Assembly: GCA_963789885.1 (NCBI GenBank)
Contig: CAWBNB010000036.1
Span: forward strand, 1-42,683
Origin: DATEDA01 sp963789885
Lineage (GTDB): Bacteria > Pseudomonadota > Gammaproteobacteria > Burkholderiales > SG8-39
DNA length: 42,683 nucleotides
Reading direction: 5' to 3'
The notes below the pieces were generated by a model. The model was not told where the DNA came from. It saw only the letters and a program-made list of their open reading frames with translations, and made no database searches. Every line of letters begins with the position of its first letter. Position 1 is the first letter of the stretch. Positions 17,553 through 25,982 of the stretch are shown in pieces. The position numbers and the translations under genes were made by a program.

Positions 17553-18077
17553 TCAGAGTTCGCCGCCAGCGCCGAGCCGGTCGAAGTGCTCGCGGTCGCC
17601 GCGGCGCAGCGCCGCGAGGTCGCGCACGAGCTCGTTCAGCGTGAAGAGCGTCATGAGGAGCGCGCCGACGGCGATCGACACCTTGACCCAGCGCGTCGAG
17701 AACCCCATCGACGGCGAGGCGGCGTGCACCGGCAGGCTCGCGAGCTGGAATCCCCAATAGACGAGCACGAGGATGAACGTAAGCGACAGCGCCTTTGCCG
17801 CGACGAAGCTCCAGGCGCGAGCGCGGAACGGCAGCAGGTTGACGAAGGCGGTGATGGTGATGTGGCCCCAGCCGCGCGTCACGGTGGCGCCGCCAATGAA
17901 CACAAGCCAGACGAGCGCGTAGACACAGAACTCCTCGGCCCACTGAAGCGAGGAGTTCAGCACGTAGCGGAAGAAGACCTGCGCCAGCATCACGCAGGTG
18001 ATCGCCGAGACGAGAATGTAGCAGGCCGCCCGCGCTACGCGATCGACCGCGTCGACCGCGCGCTCAAGCGGCCTCAT
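17553..18077 (-). CDS. dctQ: TRAP transporter small permease DctQ
   Basis: The protein has 174 residues and four membrane segments, the size and topology of DctQ. It carries the family pattern QVFFRYVLNSSLQWAEEFCVYALVWLVFIGG (about residues 42-72), in which the WxEE and the following helix pack against DctM. The ATG at 18077 overlaps the dctP stop (ATGA). A longer frame upstream is inside dctP and is rejected. It is required for assembly of the transporter with DctM. Confidence 0.93.
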   Translation of the reverse strand: MRPLERAVDAVDRVARAACYILVSAITCVMLAQVFFRYVLNSSLQWAEEFCVYALVWLVFIGGATVTRGWGHITITAFVNLLPFRARAWSFVAAKALSLTFILVLVYWGFQLASLPVHAASPSMGFSTRWVKVSIAVGALLMTLFTLNELVRDLAALRRGDREHFDRLGAGGEL

Positions 18078-19153
18078 GTGGCGCGAATCTTGACGAGGGA
18101 AGCGATCAGCCCCTTGTCGATGTCCTTGCCGGCGGTGTTCCACACCGACTCGCCCGCGTCGCGCCATTTTTTCATCTCGCCGGCGGACGGCGTGTAGATC
18201 TCCATGCCCTTCTTCTTGAGCTCGCCCTTGTAGTTCTCCTCGGACGTCTGGTCCTGCTGGTTCGCGATCTGCGCCGCCTCCTCGAAGGCCATGAGCATCG
18301 GCTTCTGGATGGCCGCCGGGATCGACTTCCAGGTGTTCATGTTCATGACCTGGAACTGGATCGAGAAGATGGCCTTCACCTCGGTGGCGTACTTGAGCAC
18401 CTCGTAGTGCTTGAACTGGTAAGTCCAGATCGGCTGCACGTGGTAGCCGTTGACCACGCCCTGCTGTAGGGCGGTGTACACCTCGGTCCAGGGCATGGGC
18501 GTGGGGTTGGCGTGCCAGGCCCTGAACATCTCGACGTCGAGCGCCGACGTCAGGCTACGGAACTTGAGGCCGTTCACCGCGTCGGGCTCGGGTAGCCGGC
18601 GCACGTTGTTCGAGAGGAGCCGGAAGCCGCCCGAGCCGACCGGCGGCAGCACCTTGAGCGGAACCTTGGACTCGAACGCGGCGGCCTGCCTGCGCCAGAC
18701 GTCGGACCTCGCGACGCGGTAGAACATGTCCCAGTCGCTGAAGATGTACGGCAGGTCCATCACGTCGAAGCTCCTGTCGTACTGCGAGAACTGCTGGGTG
18801 GTGTTCGAGGTGATGTCGATGAAGCCGGTCTGCACCGCATCGAGCTGCGAGAGGTCGGTGCCGAGGCTCGAGGACGGATGGATCTGGAAGTCGACCTGCA
18901 CGTCGTACTTCTCGCGCAGGATCTTGGGCACGAGCGCGATCGAGTTGTGCGTCGGATCGCCTTCCTTGGCGTTGAGCCCGGCGACGATCGGCTTGAGCAA
19001 GCGCTTCGCCTGCTGCGAGCGGACGATGGCCGGAAATCCCAGCGTCCCGGCCGCTGCGCCGACCGTCAGGGCGGAGGCGGCCCTGAGGATACGCCGCCGG
19101 CCGAGCACGCCCGCTGCCTCGTTCGAACCCCTGCTGCGTCTGGTGTTCGTCAC
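18074..19153 (-). CDS. dctP: TRAP transporter substrate-binding protein DctP
   Basis: A periplasmic DctP-family receptor of about 359 residues. The N terminus has an Arg-rich Tat-like signal (GRRRILRAASALTVGAAAGTLGFPAIVRSQ, about residues 19-48). The mature part shows the TRAP pattern, with GTDLSQLDAVQTGFIDITSN, DVMDLPYIFSDWDMFYR, GLKFRSLTSALDVEMFRAWHANPTPMPWTEVYTALQQGVVNG and the ligand-carboxylate-binding Arg expected in the KFRS segment. I chose GTG 19153 because the strong Shine-Dalgarno AGGAAGGAGG lies six bases upstream. That site also explains why the operon can restart here after a 33-base gap. Ligands are usually organic acids, and the exact one is not predictable. Confidence 0.9.
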   Translation of the reverse strand: MTNTRRSRGSNEAAGVLGRRRILRAASALTVGAAAGTLGFPAIVRSQQAKRLLKPIVAGLNAKEGDPTHNSIALVPKILREKYDVQVDFQIHPSSSLGTDLSQLDAVQTGFIDITSNTTQQFSQYDRSFDVMDLPYIFSDWDMFYRVARSDVWRRQAAAFESKVPLKVLPPVGSGGFRLLSNNVRRLPEPDAVNGLKFRSLTSALDVEMFRAWHANPTPMPWTEVYTALQQGVVNGYHVQPIWTYQFKHYEVLKYATEVKAIFSIQFQVMNMNTWKSIPAAIQKPMLMAFEEAAQIANQQDQTSEENYKGELKKKGMEIYTPSAGEMKKWRDAGESVWNTAGKDIDKGLIASLVKIRAT

Positions 19154-19186
19154 GGTACGCCTCCTTCCTCTGGGCGGCAAAAGAGT

Positions 19187-19894
19187 CTAGCGCGTCGTCG
19201 CGCCGCCGTCGATCACGATGGCGGCGCCGTTGACGAAGGCCGCCTCGGGCGAGGCAAGGTAGAGCGCGAGCGACGCGATTTCCTCCGGTGTGCCGGCGCG
19301 ACCGAGCGGGATCTCCGCCGCGCGCCGGGCGAATTCCTCGGCGCCGCCGGTCGTCCGGCGCGACATCGGCGTGTCGACAAGCCCCGGGACGATGCAGTTC
19401 GCACGGATGCCGAGGGGGCCGTATTGCACCGCGGCAGAGCGCGTGAGCTGAATCACGCCGGCTTTCGCGGCCGCGTATGGAACCGAGTAAGTCGTGCCGC
19501 GCAGGGCACCGATCGAAGACAGGTTGACGATGCTTCCGCCGCCGCTTTCGAGCATCGCCGGGATCGCCGCCTTGCAGCAGAGGAAGACGCCCTTCAGGTT
19601 GACGCTTAAGACCTCGTCCCAGACCGACTCGGGCGTCTGGACGAGGGAAGGTGTCACCGGGTAGACCGCCGCGGCGTTCACGAGGATGTCGAGGCGGCCG
19701 AAGCGCTCGAGCGTGCCCCGCACCAGTGCTTGCACCTGCGCCGCGTCGGCCACGTCGACCGGTGCCTCGCCCGCGGTGGGCGCGCGATCCGCGATCGCCA
19801 CGCGGCAGCCTTCTGCAGCGAAGAGGCGCGCCACTGCGAGGCCGATCCCCGACGCGCCGCCCGTGACGATTGCCACCCGGCCGTCAAGCTTCAT
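19187..19894 (-). CDS. Short-chain dehydrogenase/reductase
   Basis: A classical SDR of 235 residues with cofactor motif TGGASGIG (10-17), NAAAVY in place of NNAG, the catalytic Ser in NLSSIG and the YxxxK pair in YAAAKAG. The C-terminal IDGGATT ending is typical. It probably oxidises or reduces an alcohol/ketone intermediate with NAD(P). The acidic residue in CRVAIADRA after the second strand suggests NAD preference. The ATG at 19894 overlaps the stop of the upstream flavoprotein gene (ATGA), so the two are coupled. A 33-base gap with a strong RBS precedes dctP. Confidence 0.92.
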   Translation of the reverse strand: MKLDGRVAIVTGGASGIGLAVARLFAAEGCRVAIADRAPTAGEAPVDVADAAQVQALVRGTLERFGRLDILVNAAAVYPVTPSLVQTPESVWDEVLSVNLKGVFLCCKAAIPAMLESGGGSIVNLSSIGALRGTTYSVPYAAAKAGVIQLTRSAAVQYGPLGIRANCIVPGLVDTPMSRRTTGGAEEFARRAAEIPLGRAGTPEEIASLALYLASPEAAFVNGAAIVIDGGATTR

Positions 19895-21900
19895 AGCGCG
19901 CGCGCCATGCCGTAGCCCTCGCGGATCGCCTCCAGGCACGAGCGCGGCGCGACGCAATCGCCCGCCGCGAAGAGCTCCGTCACGATGCCGGCGCGCTTCA
20001 GACTGCGGAAGAGCTCGTCCACGGGACGGTGGGTAGACGCCGTGACGATGAGGTCCACGTTTTCGATGACGCCGCCCTCGCCGCCGTGGACTTGCCTGAG
20101 CAGCAGGGAGGTGCCGTGGATGCGCTCGACCTCGCGCTCGAGCCAGAACTGCACGGCCTTCTCGCGCAGCCTGAAGAGGAGCGGCGTCTGGATGACGAGG
20201 TGCAGCGCCTTGCCGACCGTCGCCGCGCCCGTGACGTGGTGCACCTGCGCGCCGCAGTCGGCGAGGAATTCCGTGGTGCCTGCGGCACGGTAGTTGCCCT
20301 CGCTGTCGAGCAGCACGACGCGCTGTCCGCGCGCGACGCGGGTCCTGCCCTCGAGCACGTCGTAGACCGTGGCCGTCGGCGGAGTGCCCGCGTCGCCGAT
20401 CCCCGGAATGTCTTCGGCCTGCGGCGCCGAGCCCGTGGCGACGATGATCGCCTGCGTGCCGCTCGGCAGCGCCTCCGGCGTGAACTCCGTCCCCAGCCGG
20501 ACCTCGACCCCGAGCTGGCGCACCTGGTGCTCGAGCCAGCGCGTCGCATTGCCGAATTCCTGCCGGTGCGGGGCGCGCACGAGCGTGTTGATCTGTCCGC
20601 CGAGGCGCGCGCCGCGCTCGAAGAGCGTCACGTGGTGCCCCCGCAGCGCCGCAACGCGCGCCGCCTCCAGGCCGGCCGGGCCGCCGCCGACGATGAGCAC
20701 CTTCTTTGGCGCGGCGGCGGGCGGCAGCTCGCCCAGCTCCTCCTCGCGCCCGGCCTCCGCGTTGAGCGCGCAGCCGATCGGCTTGCCGACGATGAGCGCG
20801 CGCCCGCAGCACCCCTGGTTGCAGCCGATGCAGGGACGGATGTCGGCGGCGCGCCCTTCTGCGAGCTTGCGGCCGATCTCGGGATCGGCGAGGTGCGCCC
20901 GCGTCATGCAGACCATGTCGGCCTTGCCGTCGGCGAGTATGCGCTCCGCCATCGCCGGGTCGACGATGCGGCAGACCGCGAACACCGGAATGCCGCGGGT
21001 CGCCTTCTTGATCGCCTCGGCGAGGTGCACGTAGGCGCCTTGCGGCCAGCTCATGTCCGCCACCTGCTGCGAGAGGCTGTGCGCGGCGTATTCGACGCTG
21101 TGTGAGATGTTCAGGAAGTCCGCGTCGCCCGAGGCTTCGAGCCACTGCGCGACCCGCGACACTTCGCCGAGCCCGAGGCCGCCGGGAATGAGCTCGTCCG
21201 CGCTCAGGCGCACGCCCACCGCGAACTCACGCCCGACGGCTTCGCGCACCGCCCGTGTCACGTCCAGCGTGAACCTCGCGCGGTTCTCCAGGCTTCCGCC
21301 GTATTCGTCGTTGCGGCGGTTGGTTACCGGCGAGAGGAACTGGCAGAGGAGAAAGCCGTGCGCCGCGTGGATCTCGACGCCGTCCATGCCCGCGCGCTTC
21401 ATGTTGAGCGCGCACCGCACCCACCAGCCGAGGAGCTCCGCGATCTCCTCGCGCGTCATTTCATGCGGCAGCTCGTTGGAGCCCGACGGATTCGCCCAGG
21501 GAATCGGGATTCCGGAGGGCGCCCACACCGGAAGCAGCGTGTCGAGGCTGTTGGCGTTGCGTCCCGGATGGTGCAGCTGCGCGAAGATCTTCGCGCCGTG
21601 CTCGTGAACCGCGTCCGCGAGCATCCGGTAGTGAGGAATGTTCTCCTCGGGCCAGCCGTCGAGCGCGAACGACGCGCCGCGGCCGGTCGGGTGCACGCGC
21701 GAGTTCTCGAGGATGATCAGGCCCACGCCACCCTTCGCGCGCGCCGCGTGATAGACCGCCAGGCGGCGGTTCGGCCGGCGTTCAGTCGGCAGGGCGGTGC
21801 CGTGCGCCGAGGCGACGATCCGGTTGCGCACTTCGACGGCGCCGATGCGCACGGGGGACAGCAGGTGCGGAAAGCCGCTTGCGCTCACTACCATCAGCAT
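19891..21900 (-). CDS. Old Yellow Enzyme/2,4-dienoyl-CoA reductase-like flavoprotein with 4Fe-4S cluster
   Basis: The protein has 669 residues and three parts. An OYE-type FMN barrel (about 11-350) carries the HAAH pair at 178-181 and the RRNDEYGGSLENRARF segment. A 4Fe-4S cluster follows, with Cys357, Cys360, Cys364 and Cys377. The C-terminal NAD(P)/FAD half has VLIVGGGPAG (401-410) and a final AGDCVAPR-like FAD contact. This is the architecture of FadH, trimethylamine dehydrogenase and BaiCD-type reductases. The substrate is probably an unsaturated ring or CoA ester. The start is the ATG at 21900, although ATG two codons later is equally possible. It leads the operon of SDR, TRAP, isochorismatase-like and PrpD genes. 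Confidence 0.92.
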   Translation of the reverse strand: MLMVVSASGFPHLLSPVRIGAVEVRNRIVASAHGTALPTERRPNRRLAVYHAARAKGGVGLIILENSRVHPTGRGASFALDGWPEENIPHYRMLADAVHEHGAKIFAQLHHPGRNANSLDTLLPVWAPSGIPIPWANPSGSNELPHEMTREEIAELLGWWVRCALNMKRAGMDGVEIHAAHGFLLCQFLSPVTNRRNDEYGGSLENRARFTLDVTRAVREAVGREFAVGVRLSADELIPGGLGLGEVSRVAQWLEASGDADFLNISHSVEYAAHSLSQQVADMSWPQGAYVHLAEAIKKATRGIPVFAVCRIVDPAMAERILADGKADMVCMTRAHLADPEIGRKLAEGRAADIRPCIGCNQGCCGRALIVGKPIGCALNAEAGREEELGELPPAAAPKKVLIVGGGPAGLEAARVAALRGHHVTLFERGARLGGQINTLVRAPHRQEFGNATRWLEHQVRQLGVEVRLGTEFTPEALPSGTQAIIVATGSAPQAEDIPGIGDAGTPPTATVYDVLEGRTRVARGQRVVLLDSEGNYRAAGTTEFLADCGAQVHHVTGAATVGKALHLVIQTPLLFRLREKAVQFWLEREVERIHGTSLLLRQVHGGEGGVIENVDLIVTASTHRPVDELFRSLKRAGIVTELFAAGDCVAPRSCLEAIREGYGMARAL

Positions 21901-22069
21901 ACGCCAGGCTGCTCTTATGAGTAACCGTCTCCGAAGTCAACCGCCTTGAAGAGAGTTGTTCCCGAGCAGACGGCGGCCGAGATCCGCGAGGAGTTCAAGC
22001 GGGTGAGCGAGATGGCAAGAAAGACGGGTTTGCTGAAACGAGGCCGGTCGTGCAGGCGCTGAAAGAGAT

Positions 22070-23254
22070 CTATTGCAGCAGGCCTGCCGCCGCGGCGCGG
22101 GCATCCGGCACCACGTCGTAGGCATAAAGGTGCTTTCGGAATTCGGCGTGCGCGACGAGTTCTGCGTCGCGCACACTGAGATCGGAGTAGGCAGAATCGA
22201 CACGCAGCCCATTCTGCCGGGCGCCAAGTTGAACCTCTGCCACACGCTCGCGACGCAGCCGCTCGTAGGCGAGCAGCGACGCCGGGACTGCCGATGTGTC
22301 CACCTGCGCCAGGATCGTCGCGAGCGCCATGCCGTCCTCGATCGACTGGTTGGCCCCCTGACCTAGATGCGGCAGCATCGGATGTGCAGCGTCGCCGAGC
22401 AGCGTCAGCCGGCCTTTGGTCCAGGTCGGTAACGGCTCACGGTCGTAGAGAGCCCAGCGAAATGTCTTGTCGACCTGCTTCAGCACGTTACCGATGCGGG
22501 GGTCCCAGCCTTCGAACTCGCGGCGAAGCACCTCTGGATCGCCAGGCGCGGACCACGATTCCTTCATGTCCTCGTCGGTCGGCACGAAACCGACGTAGTT
22601 GACCATCGTGCCGTGACGGACAGGGAAGACCAGGAAATGCTTGGACGGACCGGCCCACATTTGCCAGCGGTCCATCGGCCAGTTCGGTAGGCGCTCGCGC
22701 GAGACCAGACCTCGGTAAGAGATGGTGCCGTGAAAGACGGGCTTCGAGGGCGGAAAGACGTACGGCCGCAGTTCGGAGTGTATGCCGTCGGCGGCAACCA
22801 CAACGTCGGCCTCGGCAGTGGCGCCGTTGGCGAATTTGACTCGGGCTGTGCCGCCGTTCTGCTCGAAGCCAACGGCCCGGTGGCCGGTATGGACGATGCC
22901 GGCGGGCAGGTTGGCGGCGAGGAAATCGACGAAGTCGGCGCGGTGCATGCCAAAATTCGCGTTCCAGCCGGAGGCATCCGACACCTGCACCGGCGCGATT
23001 GGTGTTCCGTCGTGGCGAAAGTAGTAGGAGCCCGGGCCGACCCGCGCGCCCCATTTCTCAACGGCGGGCCCCAGACCCACACGTTCCAGGTGGCGCACCG
23101 CATTTGGTGTCACATAGACGCCAGCGCCAACCTCGCCCAGTACGAGAGCCTGTTCATAAATTGAAACGGCCAGCCCCTGCGCTATCAGTGCATTGGCGGC
23201 AAACAAGCCGCCGATGCCACCTCCAACGATCACCACGTTTGGCCGTGATGCCAT
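22070..23254 (-). CDS. FAD-dependent aromatic monooxygenase (salicylate/6-hydroxynicotinate hydroxylase-like)
   Basis: A class A flavin monooxygenase of 394 residues. The FAD motif VVIVGGGIGG is at 7-16, the DG segment is VVVAADGIHSELR, and the second FAD contact is LTLLGDAAHPMLPHLGQGANQSIEDG. Relatives include NahG and NicC, which add one oxygen from O2 to a hydroxylated aromatic or pyridine ring using NAD(P)H. The start is the ATG at 23254, which puts the FAD motif at the normal distance. An upstream frame to 23314 adds nothing conserved. It may share in the same pathway as the downstream operon, 170 bases away on the same strand. A perfect palindrome GTGCATGCAC lies upstream at 23289-23298. 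Confidence 0.9.
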   Translation of the reverse strand: MASRPNVVIVGGGIGGLFAANALIAQGLAVSIYEQALVLGEVGAGVYVTPNAVRHLERVGLGPAVEKWGARVGPGSYYFRHDGTPIAPVQVSDASGWNANFGMHRADFVDFLAANLPAGIVHTGHRAVGFEQNGGTARVKFANGATAEADVVVAADGIHSELRPYVFPPSKPVFHGTISYRGLVSRERLPNWPMDRWQMWAGPSKHFLVFPVRHGTMVNYVGFVPTDEDMKESWSAPGDPEVLRREFEGWDPRIGNVLKQVDKTFRWALYDREPLPTWTKGRLTLLGDAAHPMLPHLGQGANQSIEDGMALATILAQVDTSAVPASLLAYERLRRERVAEVQLGARQNGLRVDSAYSDLSVRDAELVAHAEFRKHLYAYDVVPDARAAAAGLLQ

Positions 23255-23363
23255 AACAACGCACTCGAAAATGATTCCACACCGCATTGTGCATGCACGA
23301 TAGGCACAGGGCAACGGAGGGAATAGATAGGGTCAGAGTCATATCGAGTCCTTCCCTTCTGTT

Positions 23364-25090
23364 TCAGTCCTCCGGCCACTCGCAACGGAAGTTTGCCGCG
23401 TCGTCTATGCTGCCTTGTCCTGAGTAGCGCGCCTGCTTGGGATACGCACACAGGGGGCGCGTGCGGCCGGGCCAGGGTGTGCCGGTCGGGGCCGTACCCA
23501 CGATGTACCCGGGAGCCTTGCCGTTCTCGACCCAGTCGACGACCGCGGCGAACGCGTCGAACTGCGACGTCGAAGGACCTCCGCCACAATGGTTCATGCC
23601 CGGAACGACAAAGACGCGTGCAAACTTCTGCGTTTCACGCAAGCCATCATTCTTTGCGATGAGGCGCCGATACCACGCGAGGTGGTACTTGGACGAGAAC
23701 ACCGGATCCGCCTGGCCGGTGTAGACGATCAATTTGCCGTTGTTCTTCTTGAACTTTCGGTAATCGGTGTCACTCGTGCCCATGAAATCCATGGCGGACT
23801 GCCTGTAGGGCTTGGTTCGCGCAAAGATCTTGGGCGCATCGGTGTCCATGTTGAAGCTCAGCACCCACTGCACAAAAGCGTCGCCGAAGTTGGTCGTATT
23901 GGGCGCACCGAGGGGATTCGCATTGGTGATCGTCGTGCCGGGCGCGACGTCGGTCCCGCCGGTCATGCTGTTGGGCGGAGTCGTGAAAATGAAGGGCAGG
24001 GCGCCACCGCCGAGCGTTACGTTGAGCGCACTGTTGCCTGGAATGGGGAACCCGGGCACGAGCGGGCCGATCTTCCACTGCCGCCACCCGAGCGCCGCGA
24101 TCCCCGGATCCCAGAACCAGCCAGCGTACAGTCGCTCGCCTTGCGAGTTACGCGCCCCGCGGAACACTTGACGGAGGGCTTTTACCTGGGCTTCCGATAG
24201 CGCACCGCTGCCACCCGGGCCAAGCTTCCCGGGATCGAAGCGACACGCCTGAGGATTAAACACCATGCCGTCGACCAGGCCGTCCTGTGCGTCGCACATT
24301 TGCAGGATCGCATCGCCCACGGCGGCGAGCTCGGCGTTGGTGAAGGAGCTCGCGAGATCGGGATTCCCGAACGGAGTCGCCGAGCGGCGGCGCGCCCGAA
24401 AGCCTGCGAGTCCCACGCCTCAGCCACCGCGGCCTTCGGGAGGTCCATGCCCGGATTGCCCGCCACGATCCCGTCGAAAAACTCCGGGTAGCGCTGCGAG
24501 AGCATCAACCCCTCACGTCCGCCCTCGGAGCAGCCGGCGAAGTAGGAGTATCTCGGCGACCTGCCGTAGAACTTCTTGATGAGGGCCTTCGCCTTCTCGC
24601 TGACCTCCGCAGGACCGTTGTAACCATAGTCGCTGCGCGCCTGCGGGTCGAAGCCGAACTGGAAACTGCCGGCTACCGTTGAGGTGTTCTTCGCGTTGTC
24701 GTGACCGCTGTCGGTCGAAACGACCGCGTATCCCTGTTGAAGCTGGGGCGCATTCGCTGCGCCCAGGTTGCCGTCCGTTCCGCCGCCTCCCTGGTAGAAG
24801 AACCGACGGTTCCAGTCGGTCGGCATCCGCAGATGGAAGCCGATGGCGTAGGTTTGGCCGTCGACGCGGCTCGTCCGCGTGTTGATCGCGCCGATAACTT
24901 CGCAGTGCTCGGGCAATCCTTGTGCAGCGGGATTTAGCTGGGCGAGCGTGATAACCGTGTCGTGGGTGTTCGCGCCCGCTAACTCAGCACAGGTCTCTGC
25001 GGGGGACCCACTTGCGGCGTGAAGAGCGGGTGCCGCAAGAATGAGAGCACCTCCGCAAACCATAAAGCGGTACCACCGAGCGGAACTCAT
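23364..25090 (-). CDS. Tannase/feruloyl-esterase family protein, one frameshift
   Basis: A secreted serine esterase of about 575 residues. The signal peptide is MSSARWYRFMVCGGALILAAPALHA. The nucleophile elbow is GCSEGGREG (Ser in the first frame). The Ca-binding-type segment CDAQDGLVDG and the C-terminal HCGGG histidine motif (VPGMNHCGGGPS) lie in the second frame. The two frames join near 24380-24400, just after EAWDSQAF, and a single indel would repair it. Family members hydrolyse gallate or ferulate esters of polyphenols and plant cell walls in the periplasm or outside. The RBS GGAGGAG is present before ATG 25090. It lies downstream of and on the same strand as the TetR gene, 64 bases apart. 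Confidence 0.83.
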
Positions 25091-25154
25091 TGGCTGACTC
25101 CTCCATCGTGTGACGGCTGGTAGGTGTGCTCTCCTCCTGTCCAGAGCGCGGGGC

Positions 25155-25766
25155 TCAAACTACTGCACGCGTCGCAATCGCGCGATGGTAGCTCGAAGCG
25201 AAAGCGTCGAAGTACTGGACTACCGTCCGATCGCGATCGTGTGAAGGAAGCCTGATTGCGCCATGGACCAACGCGTGCACCGTGCGCATCAGCACTTGCG
25301 CATGCAGCGCGATCTCCCGCTCCGGTAGGTTCAAGAACTCCTCGCACAGCAGTTGGCTGAGAAGCCGGATGTGCTCCGCCGCAGCTGGTGCCCCCACGAC
25401 GGCGGGACCGCGGGAATCGAACTCGAGGAAGTTTAGATGCAGCTCTCGCTCGCGTTCGTGCAGCGCGAGGAGTTCACGAAGCATGATCCGATACCGGGTC
25501 GTGATGCAGCTGCCTTCACCATCGGTCAGGATCAGGTTGGCCTGCGCAATCGAATCCACCTGGTGCCGCTCGAGCAGGGAGCCAATGATCGCCTGCTTGC
25601 TGTCGAAGTACTGGTAAAGAGACCCGATGCTGATGCCGGCGACGTCGGCAATGTGGTTCGTGGTGACTTCGCGAAGCGGATGGGAATTCAAAACGCGAGT
25701 AGCTGCGGTCAGGATGTTCTCGACCATGCCCCGCGAACGCCCTTGCTGAGGCTCTCTCTTGAGCAT
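25155..25766 (-). CDS. TetR-family transcriptional regulator
   Basis: A protein of 203 residues. The N-terminal DNA-binding domain (about 15-62) has NHIADVAGISIGSLYQYFDSKQAIIGSLLERH, the standard TetR helix-turn-helix ending in the YxYFxSK signature. The ligand-binding C-terminal part is not diagnostic but has the helical content of the group. It is transcribed away from the exported amidohydrolase and toward the tannase, so it probably represses one or both in response to a phenolic ligand. The 216-base divergent region should contain the operator. Confidence 0.9.
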   Translation of the reverse strand: MLKREPQQGRSRGMVENILTAATRVLNSHPLREVTTNHIADVAGISIGSLYQYFDSKQAIIGSLLERHQVDSIAQANLILTDGEGSCITTRYRIMLRELLALHERERELHLNFLEFDSRGPAVVGAPAAAEHIRLLSQLLCEEFLNLPEREIALHAQVLMRTVHALVHGAIRLPSHDRDRTVVQYFDAFASSYHRAIATRAVV

Positions 25767-25982
25767 CGCTGCGTCCCCTCAAATGCGAGTTGCCTGGGAG
25801 TGTTGTTGTTCGGAGAATTCTACGCGGTACAGGCTGAGAACGTTAACTCGCGAGCCGCCTCACGCCCTGCAAGTTGCCGCGCAACATCACCGGTGAGGCG
25901 CACACCGAGCCCTGCGTGGATCGCGGGAGAAATCGTGAGTTCGCTCTAGGCCATGCACTGAACGTTCCCAAGGAGGACTGAA
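25767..25982. promoter_or_regulatory. Divergent intergenic region between TetR and amidohydrolase
   Basis: This region holds back-to-back promoters for the TetR gene (minus) and the amidohydrolase gene (plus). A strong Shine-Dalgarno AGGAGG lies at 25971-25976, seven bases before the ATG at 25983. A small inverted repeat GTTGC-CGC-GCAAC is present around 25874 and a GAACGTTAAC partial dyad around 25838. Either could be a TetR operator, but neither is convincing alone. Confidence 0.4.
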
